NCBI GenBank assembly: GCA_024449915.1
Contig: JAMZAV010000366.1
Coordinates: forward strand, 310,001 to 374,000
Direction: 5' to 3'
DNA length: 64,000 bases
From: Sweltsa coloradensis
Taxonomy: Eukaryota > Arthropoda > Insecta > Plecoptera > Chloroperlidae
The position numbers and the translations under genes were made by a program. The notes beneath the pieces are model-generated. The model saw only the letters and a list, made by a program, of their open reading frames with translations. It had not been told where the DNA came from and ran no database searches. Below are positions 12,535 through 25,702 of this stretch, piece after piece (within the stretch, counting starts at the first letter, position 1; each line of letters begins with the position of its first letter).

Positions 12535-12650
12535 GTTGTAGGTTTTCGCGGCCCGTCATAGGATAAAAACAAGGATCTTGGGTAAAACCGCGTCGAAAAT
12601 AAGATGAACCAGGGCAGAACCTGGGCGTCCACCGACGTTATATATATAGG
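12535..12650 (+). mobile_element. Probable Penelope-like element terminal fragment
   Basis: GTTGTAGGTTTTCGCGGCC is followed by GGGTAAAACCGCGTCGAAAA, similar in layout to the fragment at 5215-5345. It is flanked on both sides by short TATATA tracts (12518-12528 and about 12640-12648). Confidence 0.4.
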
Positions 12651-12713
12651 TTAAGGCAAATACAACGCATAGGTTCGAAATTAAAAACAATATTTCAAGA
12701 CCATCAATGTAAC

Positions 12714-12719
12714 TTTATT
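12714..12719 (-). terminator. Polyadenylation signal AATAAA, candidate for exon D
   Basis: AATAAA on the minus strand about 180 bases after the exon D stop, with no closer copy seen. Confidence 0.35.
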
Positions 12720-12895
12720 ATTACCAAGCTAAGAGTTTGATCTAAGAGCATCAATACAGATTTACAAATGTTGGAATCAAATTTGAAGAACAGAAACTTT
12801 AAATTTTTGACAATTATTGTAACAAACTAGTATATAACTAGTAGTAAATAGCTAGTGTGATTTGACATACTTCAGGTGTCAATGCCAAGAAGAGA

Positions 12896-14588
12896 TTAAA
12901 CATTGTGAGTTCTAGCATGAAGCTTCAAGTATCGGAGCTGAGGAAACGATTTACCACAGATTTCGCAATCCACTTGTTCCTTGCGATCATGGTTGCGTTT
13001 GTGTCGCCTAAGAACACTATCCAAACGAAATGCTTTGCCGCACAGATTGCATACACGTGTTTTCTCACCAGTATGCAACGTTGTGTGTTCTTTTAGTTGT
13101 TGGCGAGTACGATATTGTTTTTCACACAAAGCACACTTATGTGGGAAGTTATTGTTGTGGAACCGATTATGAGTGAACAAACACGATTTTGATTTAAATG
13201 CTTTACCACAGATATGGCAAACAAATGGGCGCTCCCCTGTGTGCGTTCTACGGTGGTCACCACGTGCACTAGAATTGGCAAAACTTCGGCCACAAATATC
13301 GCAAGGAAATCTCTTCAATCTCTCATGGACATCTTGGATGTGACGGTTAAGACAGGTCAAAATCCTAAATTGTTTTCCACAAACATGGCAAGTAAAGGGT
13401 TTCAGCCCAGAGTGAATGCGCAAATGTTCTATGAAAAGATTCCTGAGCATGATAAGACGCTTGCAATGAGCACACCTGTAGAATGTTCGTCCATCAATGA
13501 CTTCTTCAGCTTTTTTTACAAGTTCTGCCTCGTCCAATAGTCTGGTCATCTCAGCGGACGCTTGAGCTTGTTCATCCGAGGTGTGGCCTTTACTATGGGA
13601 AACCATGGTAAGTTTATTGGTAAATATTTTCTTACAAACAAAACAGGGGTACTCTTGTTGTAAAGATTGTACTGGTTTACCTAATAACAGGGATTTTGAA
13701 GTAGAATAGTTTTCAAGCCTAGAAGTTGGCAATATGAAAATATTACTAGTTTGAGTCTGGTTATTCCTCTGTACCTCAGCAACACTTGGTGTAAGGGTTT
13801 GAATTGCATTAGTATTTGTTTCCAACATCTGAATACAAGTGGCAAGTGGGTTGTTATCCCCTTTCATTACTATAGCATGTCTAGATTGCATGTGTCTTTT
13901 CAGATCAAACCTCCTTGTAAACTCATGGTTGCAAACAACACAGTGAAATGTAGCTTTTGGTAATCCCTTTCTTGAACTAATCACACCAAATTGAGACTGC
14001 CCAAGTTCTGTTTGTTCACTGACATTTACAGTATGAATCCTTTTCTTGTGTCTCTTCAAATCGTATAGCCTTGTGAAATTCGTTCCACACATGATACATG
14101 GATACCGAAACACTACATCCGTTGTTTTGGGTTTAACAACATTCTGCTTCTGGATATTCGTAATACTTCCTTTCAAATCAAATCCGTTTGTAGATTTATT
14201 TCCAGTTGTTGGAGACAGAACAGGAATTGATTTTTCATTAGATGTGCTGTTAGATGATTCATTTAATTCAACAAGCACAGGTAATGTACTAAATACATTT
14301 TCATCTTCTGTAAATGTGAGGGCAGGGTGTGTTTTCATGTGTGCAATAAACCGTTCCTTGGTCTCATAGCGAACTGAATCACACACCACACAATGGAAAA
14401 CATTGTCAAAATGAGATCCGGCTATGTGAGAAGCAAGATCGCAATTGAAATTAAAAGAGAGGCCACAGTAAATACACACAGGGTTTAAATTGTCAACCTT
14501 TATCATGATTATCTGTGCTGGGTTTTCAGTTGCCATTGGTTTGGGAAGAATTCTTCTGAGATGCTCGGTTTTCTTCTGCCGATGATAC
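12896..14588 (-). CDS. Alternative 3'-terminal exon D, 12 C2H2 zinc fingers
   Basis: This exon encodes 563 residues from the acceptor TTTGTCTTGCAG|G. Two N-terminal fingers (near residues 45-100, the second with a VRYETKE insert in place of the usual aromatic) are followed by three spaced fingers. The seven-finger core runs from about residue 366 and closes with PQLRYLKLHARTH. Exon E (20020-21496) has the same paired N-terminal fingers with the same FDNVFHC junction, so D and E are adjacent duplicates. The predicted role is a sequence-specific DNA-binding C-terminus of a nuclear factor. Long Asn/Ser/Thr-rich spacers separate the extra fingers. Confidence 0.9.
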
Positions 14589-14830
14589 CTGCAAGACAAA
14601 TAGCCCTTGTAAGGTTACACATTACACAAAATAGTTACATCAAACTTTGGAATTTGTTTATTGTTATAGGCAAACAATACTTTCACAGCTCATAGATTAT
14701 CCACAAATTATAAAAGGTTGAATATTCCTGCTGAACTGAATCATATACTTAGATAACAAGGTAATCTTTCATATAATTGAAAGGAAACACCATCATAATC
14801 TCTGGCAAACAACATTTGACATTTTTTTTA

Positions 14831-15429
14831 AACTAGGAAAACGCTAAAGTCCCGCCGCGTTGTTGGATGAGCGTAATTGGTGCATTGAGCTGCCATGTGT
14901 TATGCGGATTTTCTGTTGTTCTGTGAAAAAATCATTACTAAGTTGAAGATTTTTTTAATATTAATTTAAATTAAATAAAAAATAAACTTTAATTTTTAAT
15001 GTTTTTAATTAATCGTAATTAAAAAAATAAAAAATCGTAAAATTACGATTTTCATAAGAAATAATATTTGATTGCGCTCAAATTTCACACGAATATATTA
15101 ATTCATAAAATTAAGGTTCTGTGAAAAACTCATTAAAATCGAATAAAGCATGTAGGTGTTATATGTCGAAGAAATTTTTAAAAAATCGAAAAAAAATCGT
15201 AAAATTGCGATTTTAATGAGAAATAATTTTTCGATTGCGCTCAAAAACGTGGCAGTTCTAAGTTCAGAGATTTCGAAGGTCTCCATAAAATTTCATTGCA
15301 ATTGGAGTATCGGTTTAGCCGGAATCGTGCTGACAAACACACAATAATACAGAAAAAAAAAAACATTCCGGATTTTTTTCTCCAGTGTAGTGAAATGGAA
15401 TCTTCGCTTCGCTCGCTACGCTCATCCAA
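14831..15429 (+). repeat. Dispersed repeat, family R1, copy 2
   Basis: Same orientation as 77-780. It shares AACTAGGAAAACGC and TGGATGAGCGTAATTGGTGC at the left, GATTGCGCTCAAA blocks inside, and CCGGATTTTTTTCTCCAG then CTACGCTCATCCAA at the right. The inner A/T tracts differ in length from copy 1. Confidence 0.75.
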
Positions 15430-17626
15430 TTATGGAAACCAGCCCTACAAGCTATGACCAAGACAGCACAAATAGTTCAATAACGCATTTCTCTACAGTA
15501 CTCCCCAAGTAATTTGGTAAGCATATAACGTACATAAAAAACATGAGTTAAGAGACTAATGAAATCCAATCCAAACATTACTAGCTTAGAAATCTAGGAT
15601 GCAATTTTTTTCTTAATTTGAGTATCACATCATAAGTCTGTGTATGTTAAAATATTGTAGACACATCTTACCATTAGTTCCATACTTGTTCTCACAGTAT
15701 GCTTGCTGAAGAAACTTTGTAACCTTGACAATAGTTTCCAAACCTACTTAATATGATTTTGTAAAACTGGGTGAACGGCAGCTTGATCATTTATTGTATA
15801 TTGTTGGCTAGTTTTATTTGCAAATATTACCTTTAAAACTCCTCTCTTACTTAATTTTAGTAATTTCCAAAGAATATATTATTCTATACTTTAATAATAC
15901 ACTACAAAGTCTCCTAATAAAAAATATTGTATCAAACTCATAGTAGCAATTATTACAAAACTTTTAAGTTCATGATGATATTTTTTCATTTCAAAAATGT
16001 AAACTACACGTTTTTTAAATTGTAACACATCAATAAAAAACTTCCTTGTACTGACCTCTGTAAGATTTCAGTATAAATCATTTCAATTCTGCTAGTGGAT
16101 GGTTACACTACTAAACTTATTGCACTGATATTGTTCAAAGTTAATATGCATATAATAAGAAAAATAATGTACAGACAACTGCATTGAAAACACAAAAATT
16201 TACACATTCTACTACATCTAATTGCCCTTTCGAAGTTTAACACTCATTAAACCTTTCTTATAAGTCAGTCTTATTTTTTTATAATGTAGCCAACATTCAA
16301 TGTTACACATTATGCAATAAAAACAAACTTTAAAAATACTTTTGGTTGATAAATAATTATAAGAAAGTTTGACAAATTCTAGATTTTTTGAATATCATGC
16401 AAAAGATTAAAAAAGAAAGACAGGTGTGTTTACAAATGTATATTTAGAGACAAAGTACATGTAATACATACTATTACTATTAAGGTACAAATGACATCGA
16501 GCAGTTGACTTTGGAAGGAGCTCTGGGGAGAATCCTCAAAAAGCAATAATAAAGTAAAGGTTAAATTGTTTGTCTCCGTAAATATCTCCCTCCTTGTCCG
16601 TTTTAAGGTACATAGTTGTTTTAAATATGTAGCACACCTAAAATTGTGATTCACTAACACAAATATTCTATATGGATGACAGTAATATGACATCATTGAA
16701 AGGTCTATCTAGGATTAGCTACATTAAGTATAAAAGGAGATACCAGATGTCATCCCTACTAGAAGGGTATTTATATATAGTAGTATATAATATTGAACAT
16801 AACAGCATTTACAAATGATTACTCGTTAAGGACATAATGAAAAAAATACAATATGCACTACTGTTACTATTATTTCTTTGAAAAAGATTGTTTCACAATG
16901 TTACAATAATTAAACTGGATCGAGTTTTGAGTTTCACAATGCATTTTAAACAGAGGATGACATAACAGAATTTCATACATCAAATCTACGTCGAAGCAGT
17001 GGTTTAACGCAATAAGTAATTAGGCCAACCTAATATTGTTATAGTTTTTTAATTGCTTAAAATCAAGAAATGGTGGCAAAAATAAGACATGAAATGCATG
17101 TTCTGCTATTTTCAACAGTCTAGATCCTGACCCACAATGTCAGGTCTTTGCGTATAGACCGCGATCAAGTAATGGCCACACCCTAATTCCATCACTCAAA
17201 TAAAAAGTTGTTTTATATATGCCTGCTATAATGGCCACACCCTACTTTTTGGTTTTGATATTATTAAATATACATCTGGCCAATACACACATAAATACTG
17301 TAAGTGTCACTATGGTACTTATTCCTTTTGATAACCAAACTTGAAATCAGAATTACTCATTTCATAAGGACTTAAGAAAATTGCGTGCAAGTGCGTGTGG
17401 GGTATTGTTTTTTCAATTTATACTACATGACCAAGTAAAACATACTATTGGTTGACAAAAGGTAATTCTTGGTAGGCATGACCCAATTTGTAACCTAATA
17501 GTTCATAGTGACTATGCAGCACAAACAAAATTGAACATGCAGCCAGTTTGCCCATGGCTTTGTTATAGTTGGAGTAAATAAATTGCATACGGGCAACTCT
17601 AGCGCCCTAAAGAGCAGAAGACATAC

Positions 17627-17793
17627 CGTATTGTCCTGAATATAAGCCTTCCCTTTTTTCATTATTTTAAGTCTTCAAGTCCTTTACCAGCTAATATTTG
17701 CATATGCTTTTGCATATGTTTTTTAATATTTCAACAAGAAAAGTTAGGGGGTCGGTTTATAGGTTCGGCCTATATTCGGCACAATACAGTATA
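17627..17793. mobile_element. Short MITE, inverted ends of ACCGTATTG type
   Basis: The left end CCGTATTGTCCTGAATATAA pairs with the reverse complement of the right end GGCCTATATTCGGCACAATA, giving inverted repeats of about 24 bases. A second left-end-like fragment lies at 21693-21720. It is non-coding. Confidence 0.6.
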
Positions 17794-17922
17794 TTTTTCA
17801 TGCATTTATACTGTAGTTTCCAAAATGTGCAAATTCAGCATTATTCCCCAATAACCATGCTTAGATAGTTTGTTTCTCAGGCAAATGGGGTCTGTGAATT
17901 AAATCATTAGTTTTACTAATAT

Positions 17923-18562
17923 TAAAGAGGCCATTACCCCAAAAATTATTTTTTATCACGTAATCTTTGGCATTATACAACACTAAAATTATTGTTCAAA
18001 AAATTATATCTTGTAACTGTGATTTTACACAATTTTTGTAAGTATTTTAATACAAAAATTTGCGAAAATTGCCGTTTTGGGGAATTTCGTAAATCAGCTT
18101 TAACCTGCTAATTTAATGATCCACATAGATACCCTACTAGAGCACCGTACCAATCTAAAATGGCTCTATATCACATTGTAACTTGAAACTGAGCAATAAT
18201 ATACACTGAAACAAAAAAATTGCATTCCAAAATCACACCCCTTCTTGGTAATCAGCATATTTTGACCAAACTACTTGTCCAAAGTACAAAAAAAATATAA
18301 AAGATTTACAGGAAAGGGTATCGCGTATGTCAATAATTGACAATTTTTTTTATCAAAATCCTCCAAGGTCACGGGGCATAAAGATCGTCCCCATGTTATT
18401 TCTTATGGGAGATTTTTGCCAGTGGGACTTTGCTCGAAAATAACAAAGTTTGACAAATTTTGGGGGGTCATAGTTGCCCCAATAATTTTTCTGTTACTTT
18501 GTAAATTCATAACTAGTTTGTATGAATGAAATATATTAGAGTTTAGCGGGTGAATACCCCTT
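17923..18562 (-). mobile_element. MITE family M1, copy 1
   Basis: This is the inverted relative of 46952-47511 and 62612-63246. All three share a block reading ACATGGGGACGATCTTTATG (minor changes) and a GCTAAACT-bearing end. The ends are short imperfect inverted repeats around AAAGGGG(C/T)(T)ATT. No transposase is seen. Confidence 0.7.
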
Positions 18563-18940
18563 CAGTATACGTAATCATTAGTGCCTACTTGATTTAAATC
18601 CACATTACAGAATTTAGCCAATTAGATATAAAATAAAGCCTATGGACTAGGTCTGACAAAATGTCCTCGATAGGCAAATAGACTTGTGAGCTACCTTTGT
18701 CGATAATCAATTATATCATTGTGGCTGAATTTGGTGATGACAGTAAGTGGTACCTGTACATTTTAGAATATGTATTTTTACAGAATTTCGTAAGAGTGAC
18801 TGAGCAACATAAATAAGTTGAGGTCTAGTGACATTCTATTTTCACCTACTATAAGACAACAGTCCCCATGTTAATATTATAATAAACAACTAGAAAGTGA
18901 TTTACAAATAAGTATTCCTTTATTACTCACTTCTTCTTAA

Positions 18941-19567
18941 GGCTATTCGACCGCGTTTTTCTATTTTCCAAAATATACTACCAAGTCAAAATATAGTGAA
19001 TGGCTTTGAAACCTGGCTATTTTAGAAAATCAAAAATATTTTTTTTCAAATTTTTCTGATCCGGTACACGGCCAATATAGCCACCTCAAAATAATTTCCA
19101 ACTTCAATTCGCCAAGGCACACCATTCAACGTACGGTGTTGTGCTTTTGTGACATTCATTTTCAACTGTTTTTCTATGGACTGACTGAGAGAAAAAAAGA
19201 TTTATTTTAACAATTGTCTTTCCTGCGAATTTTCTTGTTTGGCGGTATTTTTTACCGATTTGTACCGCCAAACAAAAAAATTCGCAGGAAAGACAATTGT
19301 TAAAATAAATCTTTTTTCTCTCAGTCAGTCCATAGAAAAACAGTTGAAAATGAATGTCACAAAAGCAGAACACCCTACGTTGAATGGTGTGTCTTGGCGA
19401 ATTGAACTTGGAAATTATTTTGAGGTGGCTATATTAGCCGTGTACCGGATCAGAAAAATTTGAAAAATATATTTTTGATTTTCAAAAATAGCCAGGTTTG
19501 AAAGCTATTGACTATGTTTTGACTTGGTAGCATATTTTGGAAAATAGAAAAACGCGGTCGAATAGCC
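18941..19567. mobile_element. Near-perfect fold-back element with TTAA flanks
   Basis: The two arms of about 305 bases are close to exact reverse complements. They begin GGCTATTCGACCGCG and end CGCGGTCGAATAGCC, and the centre is near 19257 around TTTTTTACCGATTTG. TTAA is present directly outside both ends (18937-18940 and 19568-19571), as for a TTAA-duplicating transposon. Older relatives are at 35482-36020 and 42021-42719. Single-strand DNA or RNA of this element would fold into one long hairpin. Confidence 0.8.
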
Positions 19568-19915
19568 TTAATCGTGGAAGTATACCTATTCGTCAGTCTA
19601 GTAGTGTATCCGAGCTTACACTTGAGTTACATTATTTTTTAATTGTATTCGTAACATGAATAAATTGGACTAGCAGCTCCAACTAAACAAAAATGCATAA
19701 CAGAATGCATCCCTGCTTATCAACTAAACACTAGGCCTACATTAATGTATTTCAGCTGTTGCTTGCTACAGAAAGCCTAAATAGTGATGTAGATTACATT
19801 TAATCAATACTTGTGTACCGGTACTGATGCACTTATTTGTATTGGAATGATTATATGAAACTAGGTAAGTTTACCTTGAGAATGCTGTACTTTGCATTTC
19901 AATCTAAAACAATAT

Positions 19916-19930
19916 TTTATTATATTTATT
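19916..19930 (-). terminator. Two polyadenylation signals for exon E
   Basis: Two AATAAA hexamers read on the minus strand (19921-19916 and 19930-19925), about 90-100 bases after the exon E stop. Confidence 0.45.
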
Positions 19931-20019
19931 TTAGTTGGAAATATGCACAATTCAATGAAATAAAATTGTGAATGCGGGCACAGGAAAATAACACATCGTG
20001 CTTAGTCAATAGTACACAT

Positions 20020-21496
20020 TTAGATGGGAAGATTGTTAAGAGCATTTAGATTGTGACTCCTCACATGAATCTTCAAGTATCGCAGCTGAGAGAAAGATTT
20101 ACCGCATATCTGGCACTCGATTTCCTCTTTGCTTTCATGATTGATTTTGTGTTTTTTGAGGCCACTTTTGAATCGGAAAGCTTTACCACACAAGTCGCAG
20201 GGGTGAGGCTTTTCTCCAGTGTGCGACAAGATGTGCCTCTTGAGTTGCTGTCGTATACGGTAGCGTCTGTCACAATGCGCACACTCGTACGGAAATTTGT
20301 TACTGTGAAACTTACTGTGAAAGTATAATGATGATTTGGACTTGAAAGCTTTCCCACAGATATCACAGATGCAGGGACATTCCCCTGTGTGCGTTCTACG
20401 GTGGTCATCTCGCGTACGTATGAAACTAAATCTACGGCCACAAATATCACATGGAAACCTCTTCAATTTCGCATGAACATCTCGGACATGGTTGTTGAGT
20501 AACGATACCGATCGAAACTGTTTTCCACAGGCAGGACATACATGTGGATTTGTCCCAGAATGGATGCGCATGTGTTCAATTAAATCTGGTCTAGTTTGAA
20601 TATGCTTCTGACACCAGATACATCTGTAAACTAATTGCCCATCGACAACTACTAGTGAATTTTCTATCTCACTTGCCTCTTCTTCAAGACAGGAAACCAT
20701 GCGTTCTTGCTTAACTGTGCTAATATGTGGTGATACATGTTCTTCAGTTTTATTAATATTAATTAAAGTGGAAGCTGGCAATATTAAAAGTAAATCTTGT
20801 TTGTTCGTTTCATTGTTTTGAATCTGTACAAGGCAAGGTTGAATTAGTCGAGTGTTCTCGTTCAGTTCTGAGTTAGCATGCTGCAAACTCGATGCTAATG
20901 ACTGTGTGTTAGCATTTATGTGCTCATTATTAGTGATATCATCAAACTGATGATAATTTTTTAGGTGTACTGTCAAATCACATCTTCTTGTAAAACTTTG
21001 TTCACAGAGATTACAACAATGTTTAACTGCATTTTTTCTATTCACCTCATTTCGATGGCAACTAGCAACATGACGGCCAAGATAATTCTGCCTCGTAAAA
21101 ACTCTACCACATTCATTGCAGCTATAAGACTTATTTGTATTATTTTTTCTATATGAGGCAAGATTCAGTCTTCCAATGACTTCAACCATATTGTGTCCAC
21201 TACCGACAGAATAAACACTCAGGTGACTTTGGATATGTGACGTGAACTCTTCCTTTGTCTCGTAACGAACTATATCACATATATCGCAATGGAACACATT
21301 GTCAAAATGAGTTGCCACCATGTGCATAGCAAGTTCAGAGTTGCAATTAAAAGCCACTTTGCAATACACACAAACGGGCTTCGATTTTTCTACCTTGATC
21401 TTCATGAGCCGTGTTTTACCGATACATTGGTCTACATAAACAGGTATCTTTGAACCATTTCTTCTTTGAGGCCAGTGTGCCTTCTGCTGTTGACAC
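20020..21496 (-). CDS. Alternative 3'-terminal exon E, 11 C2H2 zinc fingers
   Basis: This exon encodes 491 residues from the acceptor CTGTCTTTCAG|G. Two N-terminal fingers near residues 39-95 match those of exon D, and two more follow (the third with VASCH, the fourth CCNLC). The seven-finger core runs from about residue 287 and ends SQLRYLKIHVRSH. The last core link is degenerate (HESKEEIEC) compared with the usual HTGEKP. The predicted role is the DNA-binding end of a nuclear factor isoform. Similarity to exon D across the whole length, including non-finger spacers such as RLIQP...VQIQNN, marks a tandem duplication. Confidence 0.9.
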
Positions 21497-22208
21497 CTGA
21501 AAGACAGAGTAACATTACCATTCACAATACAATATAAATCTGAAATTAAAAATTAAAAACAATAATAAATAAAACACATTAAATCAAAATATGCACAATT
21601 GCTCTCAGGAAGATTTGATTGTGGGAACTGAGCAAGGTAACCTCACCGAACTGATTTCCAACCATGGCAACTATACAGCTTTAATGCAGAGTACCGTATT
21701 GTTCTGAATATAAGCCAACTTTTTATCATTGTCTCTAGGTCCCTTACAAAACTAACATGCATGTTAGGGATGGACACGATAATCAATATTATGGATCAAT
21801 AATCAATATTGGATCAAATTTTAATAATCGATAATCAAAATATTAATTATTTGTAGTTTGTATTTCCCTTTATATGAAACACTTACGTTGCGCCATGATG
21901 CTAGCTGAATGGCTTCACATTCGAGATTTAGGTTTGGAAACAAAGTTATCAGTCAATAACGGAAGACAAAATCAAGACATCCAAGTAGGAAATTAGCGAG
22001 CGGAACCCGATCATATTGACTTGCCAAGGTTGACGTTCCTCTGAGGTTGGAACAGGTTTTGTTGGTGATGTAGATATTATTGATTTAATATAATTAAATA
22101 TACCTACATGTTTATTAAAAGCTGTTGTCAACAGTTAAATTTTAATTTGCAAACCCAGAAATATTTGAGAGAAGGATCTCATTTACATGATATCAATATC
22201 ACCTATAC

Positions 22209-23321
22209 CAGCGGTTCTCAACCTTTTTTCTGCTGCGACACACATGTTGAGTGTGTTTCCGTACGCGACACACCTACGTGGGAGTACCCACATTTCAACG
22301 AAATAATATTTAACCAGCTTAAATAAACCTTACTTTATTGTTAAATTTTGCAAATAACAATACATCAACAGTAACTTGTCAAAGTTACACCATGTGCAAA
22401 TGTCACGTGCTTCCTCATCAGTAATGGCCGGTTACCTGGGACTGATGTAATTCACACAGTTTCTCAATACGAGGGCGAATGGTAGACAAACTGACATGCA
22501 TTTCACTACCAACATCAAGGAGTCTTGATCTGTTCTTTGCCTCAATTGTTTTTAAAGTTGAGAAAGCTGCCTCACACAGGTATGAAGTGGAGAAGAGAGG
22601 TAAAACACACCTTAATTGCAGTGTACTCATTTTAAAGAGATCCAACATGAATCAAGAGAGAACTCTTGAAATCTTGATTTTAGAGTTGTTTATGAATTAA
22701 CTACAATCAACTCTTCTTTTCGGGATACGTTAGGTCTGACACGTCGTTTATGTGCTCACCAGATTATTTCAAATGGAGAAATAACAATTCTTTTCCCTTT
22801 ATTGAAATAGAAGAAAAGTATTTCTTCAAACCCTCCTGAAGGCAGATCAAGTGTTGAATTATATCTTTCTTGAAGAGATCTTTAGATTTTATTTCCAACT
22901 TATTTGCGGCATTCATTGGAGCTGAAAAATTGACATATCGCCTTCATTTATTGCTTATGTCCACAACAGTATCTTCCCTTCCCTTCCCCCCACCCCACCC
23001 CCCTGAAAAACAAGATTGTTAAGGTAGCATCAAAAATGCATAATTACTTTTTTTACACTCGCGCGCGACCCGGCACTTCCACCAAAATCGTGTTTTTTAA
23101 ATACTAACTAAATACTAGACTCAAATCGAAATAAAGGGTACTCGCACACCCCAAGCTGTCACTCACTTTCAATTCACCCCTAGAACTTTGGCAGCATATA
23201 TCGTTCATGCTAGACATGAATAGACTTCAATTTAACAATAAATAAACAAAATACTTGTGACACACCTCACAACTCATCGCGACACACCAGTGTGTCGCGA
23301 CACAGTGGTTGAGAACCGCTG
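22209..23321 (-). mobile_element. hAT transposon, internally deleted copy
   Basis: The terminal inverted repeats are CAGCGGTTCTCAACC and GGTTGAGAACCGCTG. Both sides carry the identical 8-bp target duplication ACCTATAC (22201-22208 and 23322-23329). Subterminal GCGACACAC motifs occur at both ends. Only the C-terminal part of a transposase remains inside. The perfect duplication suggests a fairly recent insertion. Confidence 0.92.
22418..22648 (-). pseudogene. hAT transposase C-terminal remnant
   Basis: A 76-residue frame contains SYLCEAAFSTLKTIEAKNRSR, followed by an acidic and leucine-rich helix. This is the hAT-family C-terminal dimerisation region as seen in domesticated ZBED5/FAM200-like proteins. 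The catalytic and BED-finger parts are absent, so it cannot act as a transposase. It sits inside the 22209-23321 element, on the strand opposite to the left-to-right reading. Confidence 0.85.
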
Positions 23322-25702
23322 ACCTATACTACTGAATGTTGTTTGTGGTCCCAGGCCAAAGTTTAGCTGCCACTACAACACAAAAATTAATAGAAATTAC
23401 AAAAATTACTACAAATTTAAATAATTTTATCTATACCTACATGAAATTATTGTAATAGAGCATATAATTTCAACATTAATCACGCCAGTTGTGGTTCCGA
23501 GTCTCTCACATATTAAGCCATATTTCTCTTAATATTGCAAAAATGTTTACATTCCTAAATCTCTAGTCCTTCACTTGTTATTTTACTCTTTGCAACACAA
23601 CTGGTCAACTAACCTTTTTCTTGACATATAATCAGATCACAAAATGTGTAGAAATAAAAATATACAATCCCATTTTAAAAATGACTTTTATATAAGCGGC
23701 AACTTACTAATTTTATATTTAGCCAGGAACATTATTCCAATGAATAAAATCTATGGGGAACAGATAACAACTATTTGTGAGCTCAATAACAAAAAATCTA
23801 CAAACAAGACAGTTATAAAAATGAAAACATAATTAGGTGAAAACAATATCAAACTTAAGACGGTTACAAGATAGGTCCTACAGCATCAAAACAAAAATGT
23901 CATGAAACTATGAAAATAAAGAACAAATATATTTAACAACCATAATAATCTGCAACATAAAGTATATGGGAGGTGAATTTTGCTTTTTATGTCAATACCA
24001 TAACAAAGGCTGGCAGGGCTCAATTAACAAGTCCCACCTGGTGACCTTCTCCATCTCTTGTTGGCGTGGACCCATCCAACACTAATCTTCAATGCACTTC
24101 TTTCATTCATAGCTTTAAGAATCACACTCAATTGTTGATTGGACATTCTCTTGCCTTTAACATGTGACTAGCAAATTGGGAAAATTTAATGAATTTATCC
24201 AAAATCAACTTGACTCGGCTCAGTTGTGCACTTAATAATTATGCATTTGTAACACATTCACATTATACGTAGTTAACCAAGTTGATTGGTTTAGTCTTCA
24301 ACCCATTATAATGGTTTGAATTATTGCAAAAATATGTAAAAGTACATTTGATTAAACTATTGAGAACATATAAAACAACAAAATATTAAATCCACGTGAA
24401 TGTTCACAACTCCTGAATCTACATTGTGCAAGCATATACAAGGTATAAAGGTTAAGCAAATGGGTAGAACGATTGATTGGATATTGCTTTTCATATTTAT
24501 GCACTTTGGCTAATCAAGACGATAAATGGGTAGAAGGTAAATATTTGAAGGTAATGAAATGTGATGAACAATGTAATATGATGGGATAGGTATACATTGG
24601 AAGTGACGAAAGAGTTAAAAATTAAAATACATTTTAAAGAAAATCAATTTTACAGTCTACCCACTCAAATCACAACAAAGTACAGGAAATATGCAAGCAC
24701 ACATGCATTCACTAAATTAATCTTAAGTACTACTTATACACCTTTTAAAAAAATACCGTTTTCTCATGACAAACTTATTTCACAACCTGCAGCTGGAACA
24801 TGGCATCTCCATTCTCATAATTGTGCATTGGTGCATACCTTACGTATGTCCCCCAGTACATGTCTATGATTCAGCCAACAACAAAAAAGTTACCTGGGAT
24901 TAAAAAATGAAAAGGAAAAGTATATTATTTAACTAATGTATCCACAGACCTGTCATTTTCCCACTACATTATATAAAAGATTATATGAAAAGAATTAAGT
25001 TACATAGGAACTAGGTCTACAATAAGGATAATAATTAACATTTAAAATAGGAAACACATTAACCATATTAACATGCATTAAACATGCATAAATTAAAAAA
25101 AATACTTTATTCATAACATATTTTATCGACAAATTCACTGCCAAGAACGGTTTTACTTTTAATGGAATATAGTTTATCCACCACAATGGTGAGTGGACGC
25201 ATAAGTGTACCAAAGAAGGCTAATAAACGAACAAACAGAAAGTAAGGTGTTTATTTTTTCAGAAGATCAAAATTATTATGTGAATCAAGCACTATAACAC
25301 TATTAAACCAAGCCTTACAGCTTTGTTTATTAGCATTATTGAAGTGCAAAATATGTAGAAGCCTAAATGTCAAGCAGAATTATTTTGTTTTCAGTTCTTT
25401 GAATGATTACGGCTTAAAGCCCCCATAATTATGATCTCAATGGACAATATTAATTTAATTAATAGCTATCAGTCTATATCTTGAACCACTTTGTTTCCAA
25501 GGGAGATGTAAATATCAATCAAGTCACATTAAAACAATGTCAGATCCTGTTTGCAGTACTAATAATAACATTTGAACAAAGAGTTTGAATTAAGCAGAGG
25601 AGTAATAGACAATAATTGAGGAAAAGAATGGAAAACTTCTTGAAATTTAAGTTGCAACAAGGCAAGCGCATGAGCAAAGATGCAAATTATGATCCTAATT
25701 AA

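Larger units (their letters stand above)
10479..12895. other. Intron between exons D and C
   Basis: The gap contains a probable MITE (11739-12416) and a Penelope-like terminal fragment (12535-12650). Positions 10500-11738 are AT-rich and show no gene or repeat that I recognise. Confidence 0.5.
14589..20019. other. Intron between exons E and D, 5.4 kb
   Basis: It holds repeat R1 copy 2 (14831-15429), a small MITE (17627-17793), MITE family M1 copy 1 (17923-18562) and a large palindrome (18941-19567). The stretch 15430-17626 has only AT-rich sequence and chance open frames. The sequence AATGGCCACACCCTA is repeated at about 17172 and 17229. Confidence 0.5.
21497..25702. other. Intron between exons F and E, 4.2 kb
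   Basis: The main content is a hAT deletion derivative (22209-23321). Near 21693 there is a fragment matching the end of the 17627-17793 MITE, and near 21770-21850 a small ATCAATAT-rich palindromic tract. Positions 23330-25702 are AT-rich with no gene seen. A segment at about 24480-24520 resembles one at about 38085-38125 (GATATTGCTT ... TTGGCTAAT). Confidence 0.5.

Noticed and set aside
19104..19463. Pair of similar frames on opposite strands, 89 and 74 residues
   Set aside because: They are the two arms of the palindrome read outward, so the similarity comes from the inverted repeat and not from coding constraint.
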